NCBI GenBank assembly: GCA_903813345.2
Contig: CAIIXF020000001.1
Coordinates: forward strand, 14,091,915 to 14,155,914
DNA: 64,000 bases
Reading direction: 5' to 3'
Origin: Owenia fusiformis
Lineage: Eukaryota; Annelida; Polychaeta; Sabellida; Oweniidae
Shown here: piece by piece, positions 50,501 through 61,555 of the stretch
How positions within the stretch are numbered: the stretch's first letter is position 1
How the letters are laid out: each line of letters opens with the position of its first letter
Notes under the pieces: model-generated
What the model saw: only the letters and a program-made list of their open reading frames with translations
Told to the model about the DNA's origin: nothing
Databases searched by the model: none
Program-made: the position numbers and the translations under genes

Positions 50501-53500
50501 TTATTCACACTTCATCTTTTTGGAGCAAAGATTAATAAGGACTATCTAGCACAATGTTTTTACATTTGATGAATGAAGGAATTTCATAGACCCTTGAAGA
50601 AGAGGAATGGAGAGAAATGGGTCATATTTATAAATAAATGTCTGTGTACTGTAAAACTATAATCCTTGCAATTTTCCCTCTCTTCTATTCTATTAAACAT
50701 TTCAAAACATGACCATTCAGACATTTTTTGTAAATGGTTCACAGAGCCAGTGTTCCCAACTTACCTCGACTGTTGCATGTGTTTGGTGTACATCTGGCGC
50801 CACACACTGAAGCATTGCTTGTCTGTTGCAAGGCAGTGCACCAAGCACTCCACCAACTGAAACATGTACATGTATATCATTTGTAGATTGCAGTATGGGG
50901 ATATGGGTGAAAGGGATAAACAGAATCAGTTGACTATTTTGCATATTGTATTTTTCCATCGTGGACAGTTTTCCATTCAGGGGGTTTTCAATACTTTCTT
51001 CAGTCAACTGGATCAACTATCAATTAAGAAGTATTCCACATGGACTGCTACATGGGCAATACAAAAATATTAATATTGATTGCATATTTAATTCCATGCC
51101 AGACAAAATTAATCATTTTGTTCAATATCAATATCACTTTTATAAAATTGATGATTTAATCCTTTATATTTATGATTGTTCTTCATACTGGAAGACACAT
51201 AAACCAACATAACATGATATTCTTGTTAACTGACCTCTGCTCTTAGGTTGTTGTTCCCCTGCAGTGTGGCCCTAGCCAGGAAAGAAGGAAAGTAGTGCCT
51301 CAGAGTAGCATCAGGATGTTGCCCAAAAGCAATTTCCTGAAAAGCAATGGGAGAAGAAATTGCTCACTAAATAAGCATTATGACATGTACAAACTATCAG
51401 TAATTTTAATTTTTAAAGCTCTAGTGGTTACAGAAGACAGAGTTTGTAACAAAATTAATCAATGGTGCAAATTGATTTTTTATTGTATTTTACATTAAGC
51501 ACTTGTCTTTAAGTACACAGATGAAATTTCAACAAGGTACACAACAATCTACACTTCTTTAATCAAAATCTGAAATAAATGTCTGTCAATACACAAAATT
51601 ATTTCTTAGTAATATCAGCATTATCAGTTGAGTAATCATAGGTACCTTTATCTTTGGGTAGAGAGCCAGAAGTTTCTTTTGGAGTTGAGTAGAAAGGTTG
51701 GAGCTAGGAATGAATATAGCATCCATAATAGGGAAAAAGTCTCGAAAAGACATGACATCAAATGCAGGCTTCAGATCTCCATGTTGCCTATAAATATCAC
51801 AAGTTGAAGGGTTAACAGTACCTTTAAGTGTGCACTTAAAAGAGATTTAAATGTAAAAATATAATGCATTAAAATTTATACATGAAAATTGTGTAATTCT
51901 AGGAGTATTAAAATGGCTTACAAAATTTGATGATTCAAAATTTGAAATTTGGCTAATTAACGAATAATATGTTCTGCAAGCCTATAGAAATGTAGTAGAT
52001 CACATAATTAGAGCACAATATGATACAACTAGTGTAAACAAAGTGGATGGTTTTGTACATATCATTTCAAACTCAAATATAGTCCTTTAAAAATCTTATT
52101 GTAATTAATTCATAATTATTCAATTGGCAATGTCAATATTAGATTAAATACCTGAAAAGATTGTCAAGATAGTCAACAGTATAGCTGGAGAGAGATCTTG
52201 TACCTAACACTGGCACCATCAGGTTCAACCATACTGCAAACAGACATTATATACTTAAAGGAATATTCCTTGCCAAACCATCTTTCTCCTCATATGGTAG
52301 CTATAACCATATATATGCTTGCCATGTTTAGCAAAACACGCAAAACTGTTTTGATATGGTCAAATTTGATCACTTGGAAATGTGATGCTCAATTCCAGTA
52401 TGCTGCCATCTTTTAAAATTTCACACAGGAAGTGATGTCATCGACTCTGAATTTTGCATATAGCATTAGGTGAGGAGCTATTAAGAATTACAAAACCAGC
52501 TAAATATTCTTTTTCAACTTTGTATCTTATTTAATCCTTCTGAAAATCTCTTCTTTTATTCTAAGTTGACAAGCCCTGAAAATATTTTTGCACAGAAAGT
52601 AATGATCACTTGTCTAGAAGTGATTTTGTGCTACTTTCCTATACTGTTATGGGCAAGGTTATAGAAGTTGAGACTTGATGACATCACTTCCTGCAAGAAA
52701 TCTTAAAAGATGGCAGCTCACTGGAAATAAGCACTAGATTTTTAAATGATCAATATTGACCATGTTAAAACATTTTCCCATGTTTTGCTAAATATGGAAA
52801 CTATATATATGATTATAGCTACCATATCAAGAGAGAAAGGGTCTGGCAATGAATATTCCTTTAACTATGGTCTAAAGAAGGCCTGTATCACGCCAAACAG
52901 GATATACCTCTAAAAAGGCAAGTAGGATGGGAAGGAGGATGGAAGTTTTATGACAATGATACAAGAAAGTAAATTTAAATAATATATTGATGAAATGATG
53001 AAATATTGGCATATTGTAGTTTGACAAAAAGTTAAATTAGAACCCCTGTTGAGAGAAATTCCTGGGATGGTCACTGCTACAGTACTAGTTTTTTTTCTGT
53101 ATATGAACTTTCCCAGCTATGATGTAAATATATAGTGTCACACCTTAGAACCTCTGTGTATAATAGGTAAACATTATGGTCATCTTAGAAATGTTGCACC
53201 GTATAAAAGAATTTGGTATTTGATTGTTAAGGAAAGCAAAAGTACATGTAGATCTGGATTGTTAACAGTTAAACTCATGCTGAGAGGCCACTAATTTTAT
53301 AACTGAAAAAGCAGCACTGCAAGACTTAAATGTAATCAATGTACATACAATATGTATATATGCTGACAATCAGATTGAGCAATCAAATCAGTAATCGTGT
53401 GAATGCTACACGAAAAATAGTAAATATCTTTGATGACACAAATGACTCTAAACCAAACACAGATAGAGCAACCAAAGTGCTGATAAGTATATCTAATAAT

Positions 53501-56500
53501 AATCATATACATATGTTACATTGACATACAATGTACCTTTGATGCCACATTTGAGACTTTTGATCCCACACTGCCCCAGGGCCCACATGATTGACAGACA
53601 CCTCAGTGGTCTGTTCTGGTTAGACTTCATCATGTCCTGGTACTATAAAAAAGAACAAACAACCATGGGATATGCTGTTTTTTATATAATAAACTTTTAA
53701 TACATGAATGTTCCAGATTCAACAGAATTTAATATTTAATAGGATTCAATTTTGGCATGGACAATTATTAAGTCAATAATTTAGTTCAAGCACATTTTCT
53801 TATCTTATCTTGTCAACTTTCTATTTCATTTCTAATCACACTAAACAACTCATACTCTCTTGGTTTTTGGTATCTTTCCAAATGATTCAAGAGAGGAAAC
53901 CTCACAATAATAGATAACACATTACTTCCCAGGTAATATATTTTCAGTCTCACCTTAGAAACAGTTTCAACAAATAGGTCTGGTTTCTCTGTGGCCATGA
54001 GTTGAATGAAGATACGATATCCACCAGTGGCAATACCTACAAGATATATATTTTACCTATACTTTCATTTCACATTCATTTAAAGGTTCTCTTATTATTA
54101 CATGAGCTGACAGATTTGAAAGCTAAAAATGTTGTATTCAAGTCAAATCTTTCAAAATACAAACACATTATTGTCTCTTAGCCCATTATATTTTCATTTC
54201 CCTGTGGGTGGAAAGCTAGAATTTATTTAAAGATAGAAGCAAGTCTTGGTGGATGTGTTAAAAGTGTACAAACACTCTCTGAATCCCTCTTTGTCTCACC
54301 TTTTCCCATGTCAGTGATCATTGATTGTACACAGTGCTCTAGGAACAGTTCCAAAGTTGCCTGGGAACACTTAGATAGCACGCCTCTCAACAACTTCTGA
54401 ACACCCTTGGGCAGCTTGCAGGCAGGGAAGTCTACAATAGAAAATGCATGTTCAAAGTGAGATATGTTGAATATAGCATAGTATCAACACTTTCAGATGT
54501 AGGAAGAATCTTGTTAAGTCCATCATGTTCATAATGTCACTATATAAAAGTGCAACAGTTGGCATTTTGAAAATGGACCCATAGTCTACTATACAATGTA
54601 ACCCCGTTCAAAAAATGCAGTAGCTACCATAACAACATGAAACCACTTCTTGGTGGATCCACAATGATCATATTATTACGTACCAGGGGCTTGTCCCTCA
54701 AATACAGGGGAAGGGTCAGCAATATCATCCAGCTTCATGTTAAGGTAGCTTGCCATATCCTTCAACCAGACAGAGGAGTTGTCAGGAAATGTCTGCTGGT
54801 CCTTCGCCAAGATAGACTCCAATTCTCCAGCATCAATCTAAAATCAATTTATGCCTATAATTATAATATTGTCATTTACAAACAATATGTTATTTTGACC
54901 AACCAAAGTCAAATGGTCGATATGTCTTTTCCACGATATGTTTTTTCCACTTCAAAATTCAAAAGGTTCAAACATTAATTCTTCACCTTTGGTTTTATGT
55001 AAATTTTTATGAAAAGTGATCAAAATCCTTTAATAAGGGACTAATTTTATGCCTATAAATCAAAAACAGCCTTATCTATAGTATAAATATGATATCACTT
55101 GAAATGATCTGATATTGGATTTATCCAATGATCACAATCAAAAGTTTAATATGCAGCTGATAAATGATATCAACCACATATGATTACGAGGACATTGATA
55201 AAATTTTCTGAAAAATATCACACATTCTCCATAATAACAGAAAAATATGGACAGAAAAACAATTCTTGTGGGATAAAAAATACTATACCTTCGCTAAAGC
55301 CTCTTCAAAGGTAACTCTGGGTTCTTTCTTTTTCTCAGGTTGAGGTTTTTTCTTCCCCTGCGTCTTCTTGGCCACATTGTCAGTAGAAGGTCGAGTGTTT
55401 TCCTTGCCATTCTGAGTTACAGTCTTCTCTTTGAAAGCTTGTTCAAACATGGTGGGCTTCTCTTCCAAAGGACCTGGAAGTTTTCATTGATATTATATTG
55501 TGTAAACACCCTATCTGTTAAGTAGGTATTGAGTATTGAGTAAGAGGCTGTGCATTTCTCAACTACAACAATCCAAATTTTGAAATACTGGCAGATTTGA
55601 AAAGTGGAGTGTATACCTCTGCAATTTGAGACAGCCGCAACTTTTACTTCTTTGGAAGAATGTTTCTGATGATGGTTATAGATCAATTGAGGTAAGAATT
55701 AAGTCTATGGCTAGTGGTGCCCAAGATTTTCAATTTTTGAAATAAAATGTATCGCGAGGCTCTATTATACCCTTTGTGGATCAGAACGCAGAGATGGTCT
55801 TGGAACTAGAGTTCATTTCACTGCTTCAGTTCGTCAGTAGAACGGCAAAAATAAGAAATTGGGAGACTATTGTGCAATAATATATGGAAAAGTATATTCA
55901 TAATGTACATGAATGACATTTGTATATTTCAGATTTTTTAGTTTTTTGTGCAATAAGCCTGTGCCGTCTTGTAATTTGAAGAATTTCAGCCATGTTAATC
56001 TTATTGAAAATAACATGGCAGAGAAACATCCAAATATAAGAGGCCACACACTTTATAAGCCAAACTAGAAGCAATCCAAGATATACAAATGTCATTCATG
56101 TACATTATGAATATACTTTTCCATATATTATTGTACAATGGTCTCCCAATTTCTTATTTTTGCCGTTCTACTGACGAACTGAAGCAGTGAAATGGACTTT
56201 AGACCCGGAACTAGATAAGGCAGATAACTTGGTGGTACATGAATGAAGGGTATTACCCTGCGTGCAGAGTCTAGTTAAACTACACTCTGCCTAGTAGAGA
56301 CCATATTGTACAGTTTAGTAACCCCGCCCCCATGACGGGTACCGGTGACAGTTTGGGTAATAAATCACTTTTGACCTACGTGCTGGCCGTTCTTCCACCA
56401 ATCAGCGAGCTTGAAGAAACATACGCCAAATGCATTCTAATTAAATATGCGCATGTCATTGGTCAATTCCGGGCTCAACGATGACGTCAGAAGGAATGAC

Positions 56501-57171
56501 CATATATAGAACGTCGGTCATATTTGGCCGACGAACACTGATTGGCGTGGTGAGTTCACAGGTTTATTTAAGTTTGAAAGAGTGAAGACGAAGCTCTCTT
56601 TTAAGAAGTGAAGTCAAACGAATGCAAAGGGTAGAAGGGTATCGTCATTTTCTTAGAATTTTTAGGGTTTTGTGTCCGATCTTGCAATTTTAATACAAAT
56701 GTTATCTACGAAGGGAAAAGATCTGACTGGGGATCTGATTATAGTGCAATGCATAGAAAAAGAAGTCAAAGATTCCTACCAGCTGGAATAACAGTGCATC
56801 ACTTTTGGTTTCCAAATGTTCCAAAATGAACAACATATTTTGCCAGCTTGGTTGTTCATGTTCTACATTTCTATTAAAATCATTAGTAAATGTTAAAACG
56901 TTCTAGCCAGTCACAAGGAGTAGAAATAAAAGTTCACTTGAAAAATGAAAATCCAACTTCCGTTCTAAGATTTTTTTATAAAAAAAATACGTGTCAACTT
57001 TATCTCTTAGTTTTAAGAAATAAGTATATATTTTAAACACTTACTGATAGCTTCTACTCGAGGCATGTTATCCACAAAGTTTTTACGTTGAGTTTTACTC
57101 ATCCCCTGGCCTCCTGGCCTGGGTTTTTGGGATTTTCCTGAACCTGCAACTTGCCAACCGGTGCTTGCCAT
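47553..57171 (-). CDS. TMEM214: TMEM214, ER transmembrane protein (16 coding exons)
   Basis: Exons from ATG to stop: 57171-57045, 55473-55289, 54837-54684, 54431-54300, 54036-53954, 53642-53537, 52233-52152, 51787-51646, 51336-51235, 50856-50765, 50341-50176, 49573-49468, 49143-49047, 48790-48622, 48240-47957, 47685-47553. All junctions are GT-AG with matching phases. Total 2160 nt, 719 residues (human about 689). Family landmarks in order: RVTFEEALAKV, SSVWLKDMASYLN, RCLSIMWALGQCG, VPVLGTRSLSSY, SFRDFFPIMDA, HYFPSFLARAT, SVWRQMYTKHM, LLEHFLTQWDKV. A first membrane span WGLMFFLFFAAIAGLVAYDIV (about 464-484) and a second near 540-560 follow. In vertebrates the protein sits in the ER and has been linked to stress-induced apoptosis through caspase-4; that role here is not shown. 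Exon 15 encodes a W/Y-rich run of YGAI-W repeats. Confidence 0.95.
48289..48440. mobile_element. Small TIR element in TMEM214 intron
   Basis: The ends TACAGTAAAACCCGTCTAAG and, in reverse complement, TACAGTGAAACCTGTAAAGTG are imperfect inverted repeats starting with TA. It is related to the element at 60786. Confidence 0.65.
49892..50011. repeat. 32-bp tandem repeat in TMEM214 intron
   Basis: About 3.7 units of GCACTCAAATGTGCAAGG followed by (T/C)CCACTCAAATGTT, alternating T/G and C/T variants. It lies between exons 12 and 11. Confidence 0.9.
52255..52864. mobile_element. Fold-back MITE flanked by TTAA in TMEM214 intron
   Basis: TTAA lies at 52255-52258 and 52861-52864. Just inside, AGGAATATTC begins both arms, and the arms (about 200 bases, roughly 80% similar by eye) share ATATGGTAGCTATAA and TTTAGCAAAACA. 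The TTAA flanks fit piggyBac- or Kolobok-type elements. No ORF. Confidence 0.75.
55814..56194. mobile_element. Fold-back element in TMEM214 intron 1
   Basis: Arms 55814-55927 and 56081-56194 (114 bases each) are reverse complements with two mismatches. The 153-base loop has only small ORFs. The arms are about 98% identical, so the inversion is recent. Weaker inverted similarity extends outward (GGAACTAGAG against CCCGGAACTAG). Confidence 0.85.
56254..56633. mobile_element. 380-bp long member of the 9-bp-TSD MITE family
   Basis: It begins TACCCTGCGTGCAGAGTC and ends CGAATGCAAAGGGTA, the same two ends (in reverse orientation) as the 77-83-base copies at 8794, 10474 and 26845. Perfect 9-bp repeats GAAGGGTAT flank it (56245-56253, 56634-56642). 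The interior, missing from the short copies, has CCAATCAG at 56398, ATTGG at 56458 and 56541, a CRE TGACGTCA at 56482-56489 and TATATA at 56503. It lies in TMEM214 intron 1. Confidence 0.88.
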
Positions 57172-58099
57172 TTTGAATTCTGGTAGTATGCACAATCGAG
57201 TATGTTTCAACGGCAAACGGAATTATTATATAGAGGGCATAGTTGCATCAAATCAACGAACGACCAAAATACAATGTTCGTTCGGACAATTATACTGGAA
57301 TTTTTATTTCCTTATAATCCAAAATAGTTTTAGATTTTGATATTGCAAAGATGAATCGATGTTAATATTATGTAATAGAAATTTTGATTCATGAAAACAA
57401 TATATTTGTAAAATTAGCAAATATCAGACCTTTTATGTTTAGCATTGTGGGCACTGGGCTACGATATATTGACCATGCCACTTTACAGTTCTGCTTTTTT
57501 AAGTTTCAGTTAGGGGTCCTACAAGGTCAATATCTATATAACAGGTCATAGATGATCCAAAAATATGATTCTTATAATTTAAGGTGGGACCTGGTCCGTC
57601 AGCCAAAAAAAATCCTCGATAGAATTTCCTGAAAATCGCACAGTGTATGTAAACAAGTGGTGTACATATGCTGTAGAAATTTGAAACAGAAAAAAATAAG
57701 TTGAGATATAGTAAGTAAGGTTCAAAGGTCGTATTTTTGAGGAGCCTATGCTGCTTATATTGTCATATTTAACATGTAATCCTATGGGAAAACCATAAAC
57801 TTACTTTACTCTCGGGAGATCTCAATTTACAGAAAAACGGCTCGATAGATTTTTTTTAAATTTCCACATTTTTTTATCTGGAATATGATTATGCTTATGT
57901 TAGTTTTTGGTAAAAAGATAACAAAAATTGTAGTCACAGTATTCAGTCAAAGTACCTTGTATTTTGAGAAAAGACCGGCATCCAATGGATTAAAACGCGC
58001 CACTCGTCGATAGGTGTCGCTGTGACGTCATTACCCTATTATCGCTCACGAACGGTCTAGAACAATGTTAGAAAGAAAATGTAAATAAAACGATCGGAA
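57172..58099. other. Region between TMEM214 start and the THAP transposase
   Basis: It holds the TMEM214 promoter (minus) on the left and presumably the left terminus of the ISL2EU-like transposon on the right. I could not place the transposon end because its partner terminus lies outside the window. No TATA box decides either start. Confidence 0.4.
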
Positions 58100-60356
58100 A
58101 TGCCATCCTACTGTTGTGTCCCGGGTTGTAACAGCCATATAGGGGGGCACACCTTCCCTAAGTATAAGGGCGACAACGAGAGAAGGTTGGTGTGGATAAC
58201 AAGGTGTCGGAGAAGCCATCCAAGTGGCAAAATTTGGAGGCCAACTGCAAACGATGTCGTCTGCTACCGGCATTTTTCTGAAGAAGATTACCTTGAAGTT
58301 CAGGTCAGTAGACAATCTATTTAGAACTAATGGTCAGTAGACATTTATCAAAATAATCACTTGATCTGAACTGTGCTTCCGTAGAAAGTTGATTGACAGG
58401 CTCGTAGGTTAACCTATCCCACCTAAATTACGTCGTCCCCGATAACAAAAATGTAACTTAATGTTTACTAAAACCAAACTGGATCACAATTATTAACACA
58501 AAAAGACAGAAATACACAAAAAACAACTCGGAAAGGAATCCCCGTCCCGGGATCCTCATCTGTCAATCATATTTGCACTCGGTGACCCTTACCGAGACGT
58601 CACAACTTTTGGAATGCAACAAGGCCAAAATATGTGATTATGCGTTTAACATTTTTAATTATCACGATACTGGGTAACAATATTCTTTTGATAGATTTCT
58701 ATCATATGCTGACTCTTATTATGCGATACTCTTTGCAGCAGTCCAAAAATATCAAAGTTTTGAGATTAAAAAAATTATTTTTTTGGGCAAAAAAATGCAT
58801 GAAGACGTGAAACATATGAATATTTTTAGATTGGTTTAGCCTGTGTTTGCACATTGAAGTTGAAATGAATGCCATTTGTTTTGAACTCTACATGAATTAT
58901 TCCTGTTTCATTATGATCGATATCTTGTGTATTTATTTTATCTTGTGTATTTACTTAATGTACATGAATGCAACCAAAGTCGCAGGTGATTGACAAACAC
59001 GTAGATGTACAATTTTATACTTGTAACATTACCACTGTTATTGAACAAAATATGTATGTTTTACAGGTTCAAGAAGACAACTGCGAAGATCAGCTGTCCC
59101 TTCACTTTTCATGCCAGTTCGTTCCACCAGTGGACTCACCCCATCAGGTATTAGACGGGCGGCACGTTCTAACAGAGGAGCAAAGGAGACCGAACCCTTA
59201 GAGGCAGAGCCCTTAGACTTAGAGTCTGAGACTGATCCATTAGAAACTAGTGAAACTACTTCAACAGATCTTATAGAAGAGGATTTAGTTTCTATTGACA
59301 TTGGCATTGATGTGCAAGAAGTGGAAGTACAACTTGAAATAGAACAAACACCTAATACGTTGATTGAAGAATCACCAACCCAGTCTCAGGAACCTACATT
59401 AAAACAAGATGAGGAAGTCCAATGCAACCTCATTGGTAACAGTGATCCCTCTTATAGGCCCCCACTCACCATTGAAATGCTGAAGAAGAATCCAAAACGT
59501 ATACATTACCTCACATCATTTAACAGTTATTCTCATTTTAAACTTTTCTTCGATTGCCTTGGACCTGCTGTTTATGAACTTGAACAAAAAACCAAAGTAA
59601 TGTGTGAGATGGATCAGTTACTTCTGACACTTATGAAGCTACGGCTTTGTATTGATGATGAACTTCTAGCAATGGAATTTAATGTTAGTGCCACAACAGT
59701 CCATAAGATAACCAACCAATGGATATCATTTATGTGGTTTCAATTAAACGAAATAAAGTGGTGGCCGAGTGCGGAAGTGATCGCCCAACATATTCCCAAA
59801 AGTTTTGGTGAACAATTCCCTAATACTAGGGCCATACTGGATGCTACGGAAACTCCAATCGCTAAGCCATCAAATGTAATTGAACAACGTGCAACTTTCA
59901 GTACTTACAAAAACAAGAACACTCTCAAAACTATGATTGGTTGCACTCCAAGGGGGATTGTTTCTTATATCAGCGATGCCTATGGTGGGTCTACAAGTGA
60001 TAGACAAATAATTGAACGGTCGAAACTTTTGTCTGATCAATCAATGCTAGAGAAAGGGGACACATTGATGGCAGAGGGGGATTATGGTGCAGGACCTTTT
60101 TGCATCTAAAGGCGTTCAGGTGAACACTCCAACTATGTTGAGAGGTAAGACCCAACTTGATCCATCTGAGGTGTTACATGACCGTAGAGTCTCATCCAAG
60201 CGTATCCATGTGGAAAGAGTAATTGGGCTTGGAAAACATATGAAAATTTTGAAACATGAACTTCACCCTGGAAAGAGAGATATGGGATCCAGAATTGTCA
60301 ATGTATGCTTCCTAATTAGCAACTTCAGAGACTCCATAGTAAACAAATTGGCATGA
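58100..60356 (+). pseudogene. THAP-domain DDE transposase (ISL2EU type), frameshifted
   Basis: Exon 1 (58100-58307) starts with a THAP zinc finger: MPSYCCVPGC, W32, then VVCYRHF, with ligands C5, C10, C55, H58. Splicing at the second GT (58308) to 59067 keeps frame into RRSAVPSLF, the C-terminal AVP-box of THAP. An acidic linker follows, then an HTH (LLLTLMKLRLCIDDELLAME, near 59618-59680). The DDE_Tnp_4-like core has ILDATE for the first Asp, SDAYGG for the second, and HVERVIGLGKH for the Glu. Around 60068-60090 the frame shifts by one: the expected third motif (MADRG-like) reads MAEGDYG, and the rest continues in another frame to the stop at 60356. Either a one-base insertion or two-base deletion, or an assembly error. 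THAP binds the transposon ends; DDE catalyses cut-and-paste. Confidence 0.88.
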
Positions 60357-60474
60357 AATCTTTGATATATTATCACGATTCATTGGGCAATAATAACATT
60401 ATTTAAGTAAGATTTTTATGTATTGGAACTTAGAACATTAGCTTAAAAGAAGAATTAATAGAAATTCGACTGTC

Positions 60475-60660
60475 TACAGGGTGTCAAATAAATATGTTTC
60501 CCCCTCAACTTTAACATCCACATAATGATTCATAACTTTTTTATCTTCATAATATCTGAATTTTTGTTTTGCACATTAAAACAAGCCTTCATCTTCATGG
60601 TGCAATCCTACATGAAGTTTCAAATGACTGATTCAATCAAATGCACTTTTATGCACAAAA
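60475..60660. repeat. Partial copy of the mariner-like element
   Basis: It starts TACAGGGTGTC. Text such as CCACATAATG, GAAGTTTCA.ATGACT and ATGCACTTTTATG matches the left arm of the 6146 element in the same order. The right end is missing. It sits between the two transposon genes. Confidence 0.6.
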
Positions 60661-60785
60661 GTTCAAACTCTTGAGATTTAAGGACAAGAATGAAAATAAT
60701 ATGTAATATGTAGTTTCATTCAAAAATGTATTCTTAATGATCATTCTTAGATGTAACTAGTAATAGTATATATATATTAGTGATA

Positions 60786-60970
60786 TACAGTGAAACCTGT
60801 GTATGGTGAACACTTACATATGGAGCCACAAAAATGTTTTCTCTGTAAGTAGTTCTTCATGACATAAAAGAAGGAATTTTATACAACACAACAAGAGTTG
60901 TTAGTTGAGTATGTACTAAAAAAATTGTACTTGACAAAGTCAGGTGTTCACTTAGACATGTTTTACTGTA
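60786..60970. mobile_element. Small TIR element (relative of 48289)
   Basis: The left end TACAGTGAAACCTGTGTATG and the right end CTTAGACATGTTTTACTGTA are imperfect inverted repeats with TA at each edge. Sequence inside resembles the TMEM214 intronic element. No ORF. Confidence 0.65.
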
Positions 60971-61227
60971 CTAGTACTAGAATGGTATACAATAGTAGGC
61001 TTCCGTGCAATTTCTGGAAGATATGTTCATAAATTAATTTACTGTAAGTGTAATGGAATGTTACAACTTTCTCATTTCTCAATTAAGCCTAGTTTAAAAA
61101 TGTATTAATACATACTGCAGATAGTCACATGTATTATAGAAATGTATAGGCCTATAAATCAATTGATTTTTGAATATTGATTTTGTACAATATGTGCTTT
61201 TTGTAAATATTACACAATTACTTCATA

Positions 61228-61432
61228 CTGTCATATTATACTTCTACTTAATCTGGCGGATCCGCCAAATTGTGAAAGTCTGCCTAATAAAGTAGCTGCA
61301 AAATTATCTGGTAATTTACGAATTAGCACCACTACCATTGGAATTGTACATTGTAATATTGCAAGTTTGCCTTTAATAAGTAGCCACTAAATGTACAAAA
61401 CAGCAAATCTGCCAAATTAATTAGAAGTACAG
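61228..61432. repeat. Imperfect inverted repeat between the two transposon genes
   Basis: TACTTCTACTTAATCTGGCG at the left and, in reverse complement, TACTTCTAATTAATTTGGCA at the right form an inverted repeat about 200 bases apart. It is possibly a small MITE. No target duplication was resolved. Confidence 0.5.
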
Positions 61433-61555
61433 TCATCATATCAAATCCCATAAATGGAATTACATGTAGTACATGAATAACATAATTAGCAATAGCACCC
61501 GAGGAAGGATGAGGAAAATTATGCCAATTCATCAGAGTATATGTTCAATGTTCAA

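Noticed and set aside
59038-59307. 89-codon minus-strand ORF
   Set aside because: It is antisense to the acidic linker of the THAP transposase.
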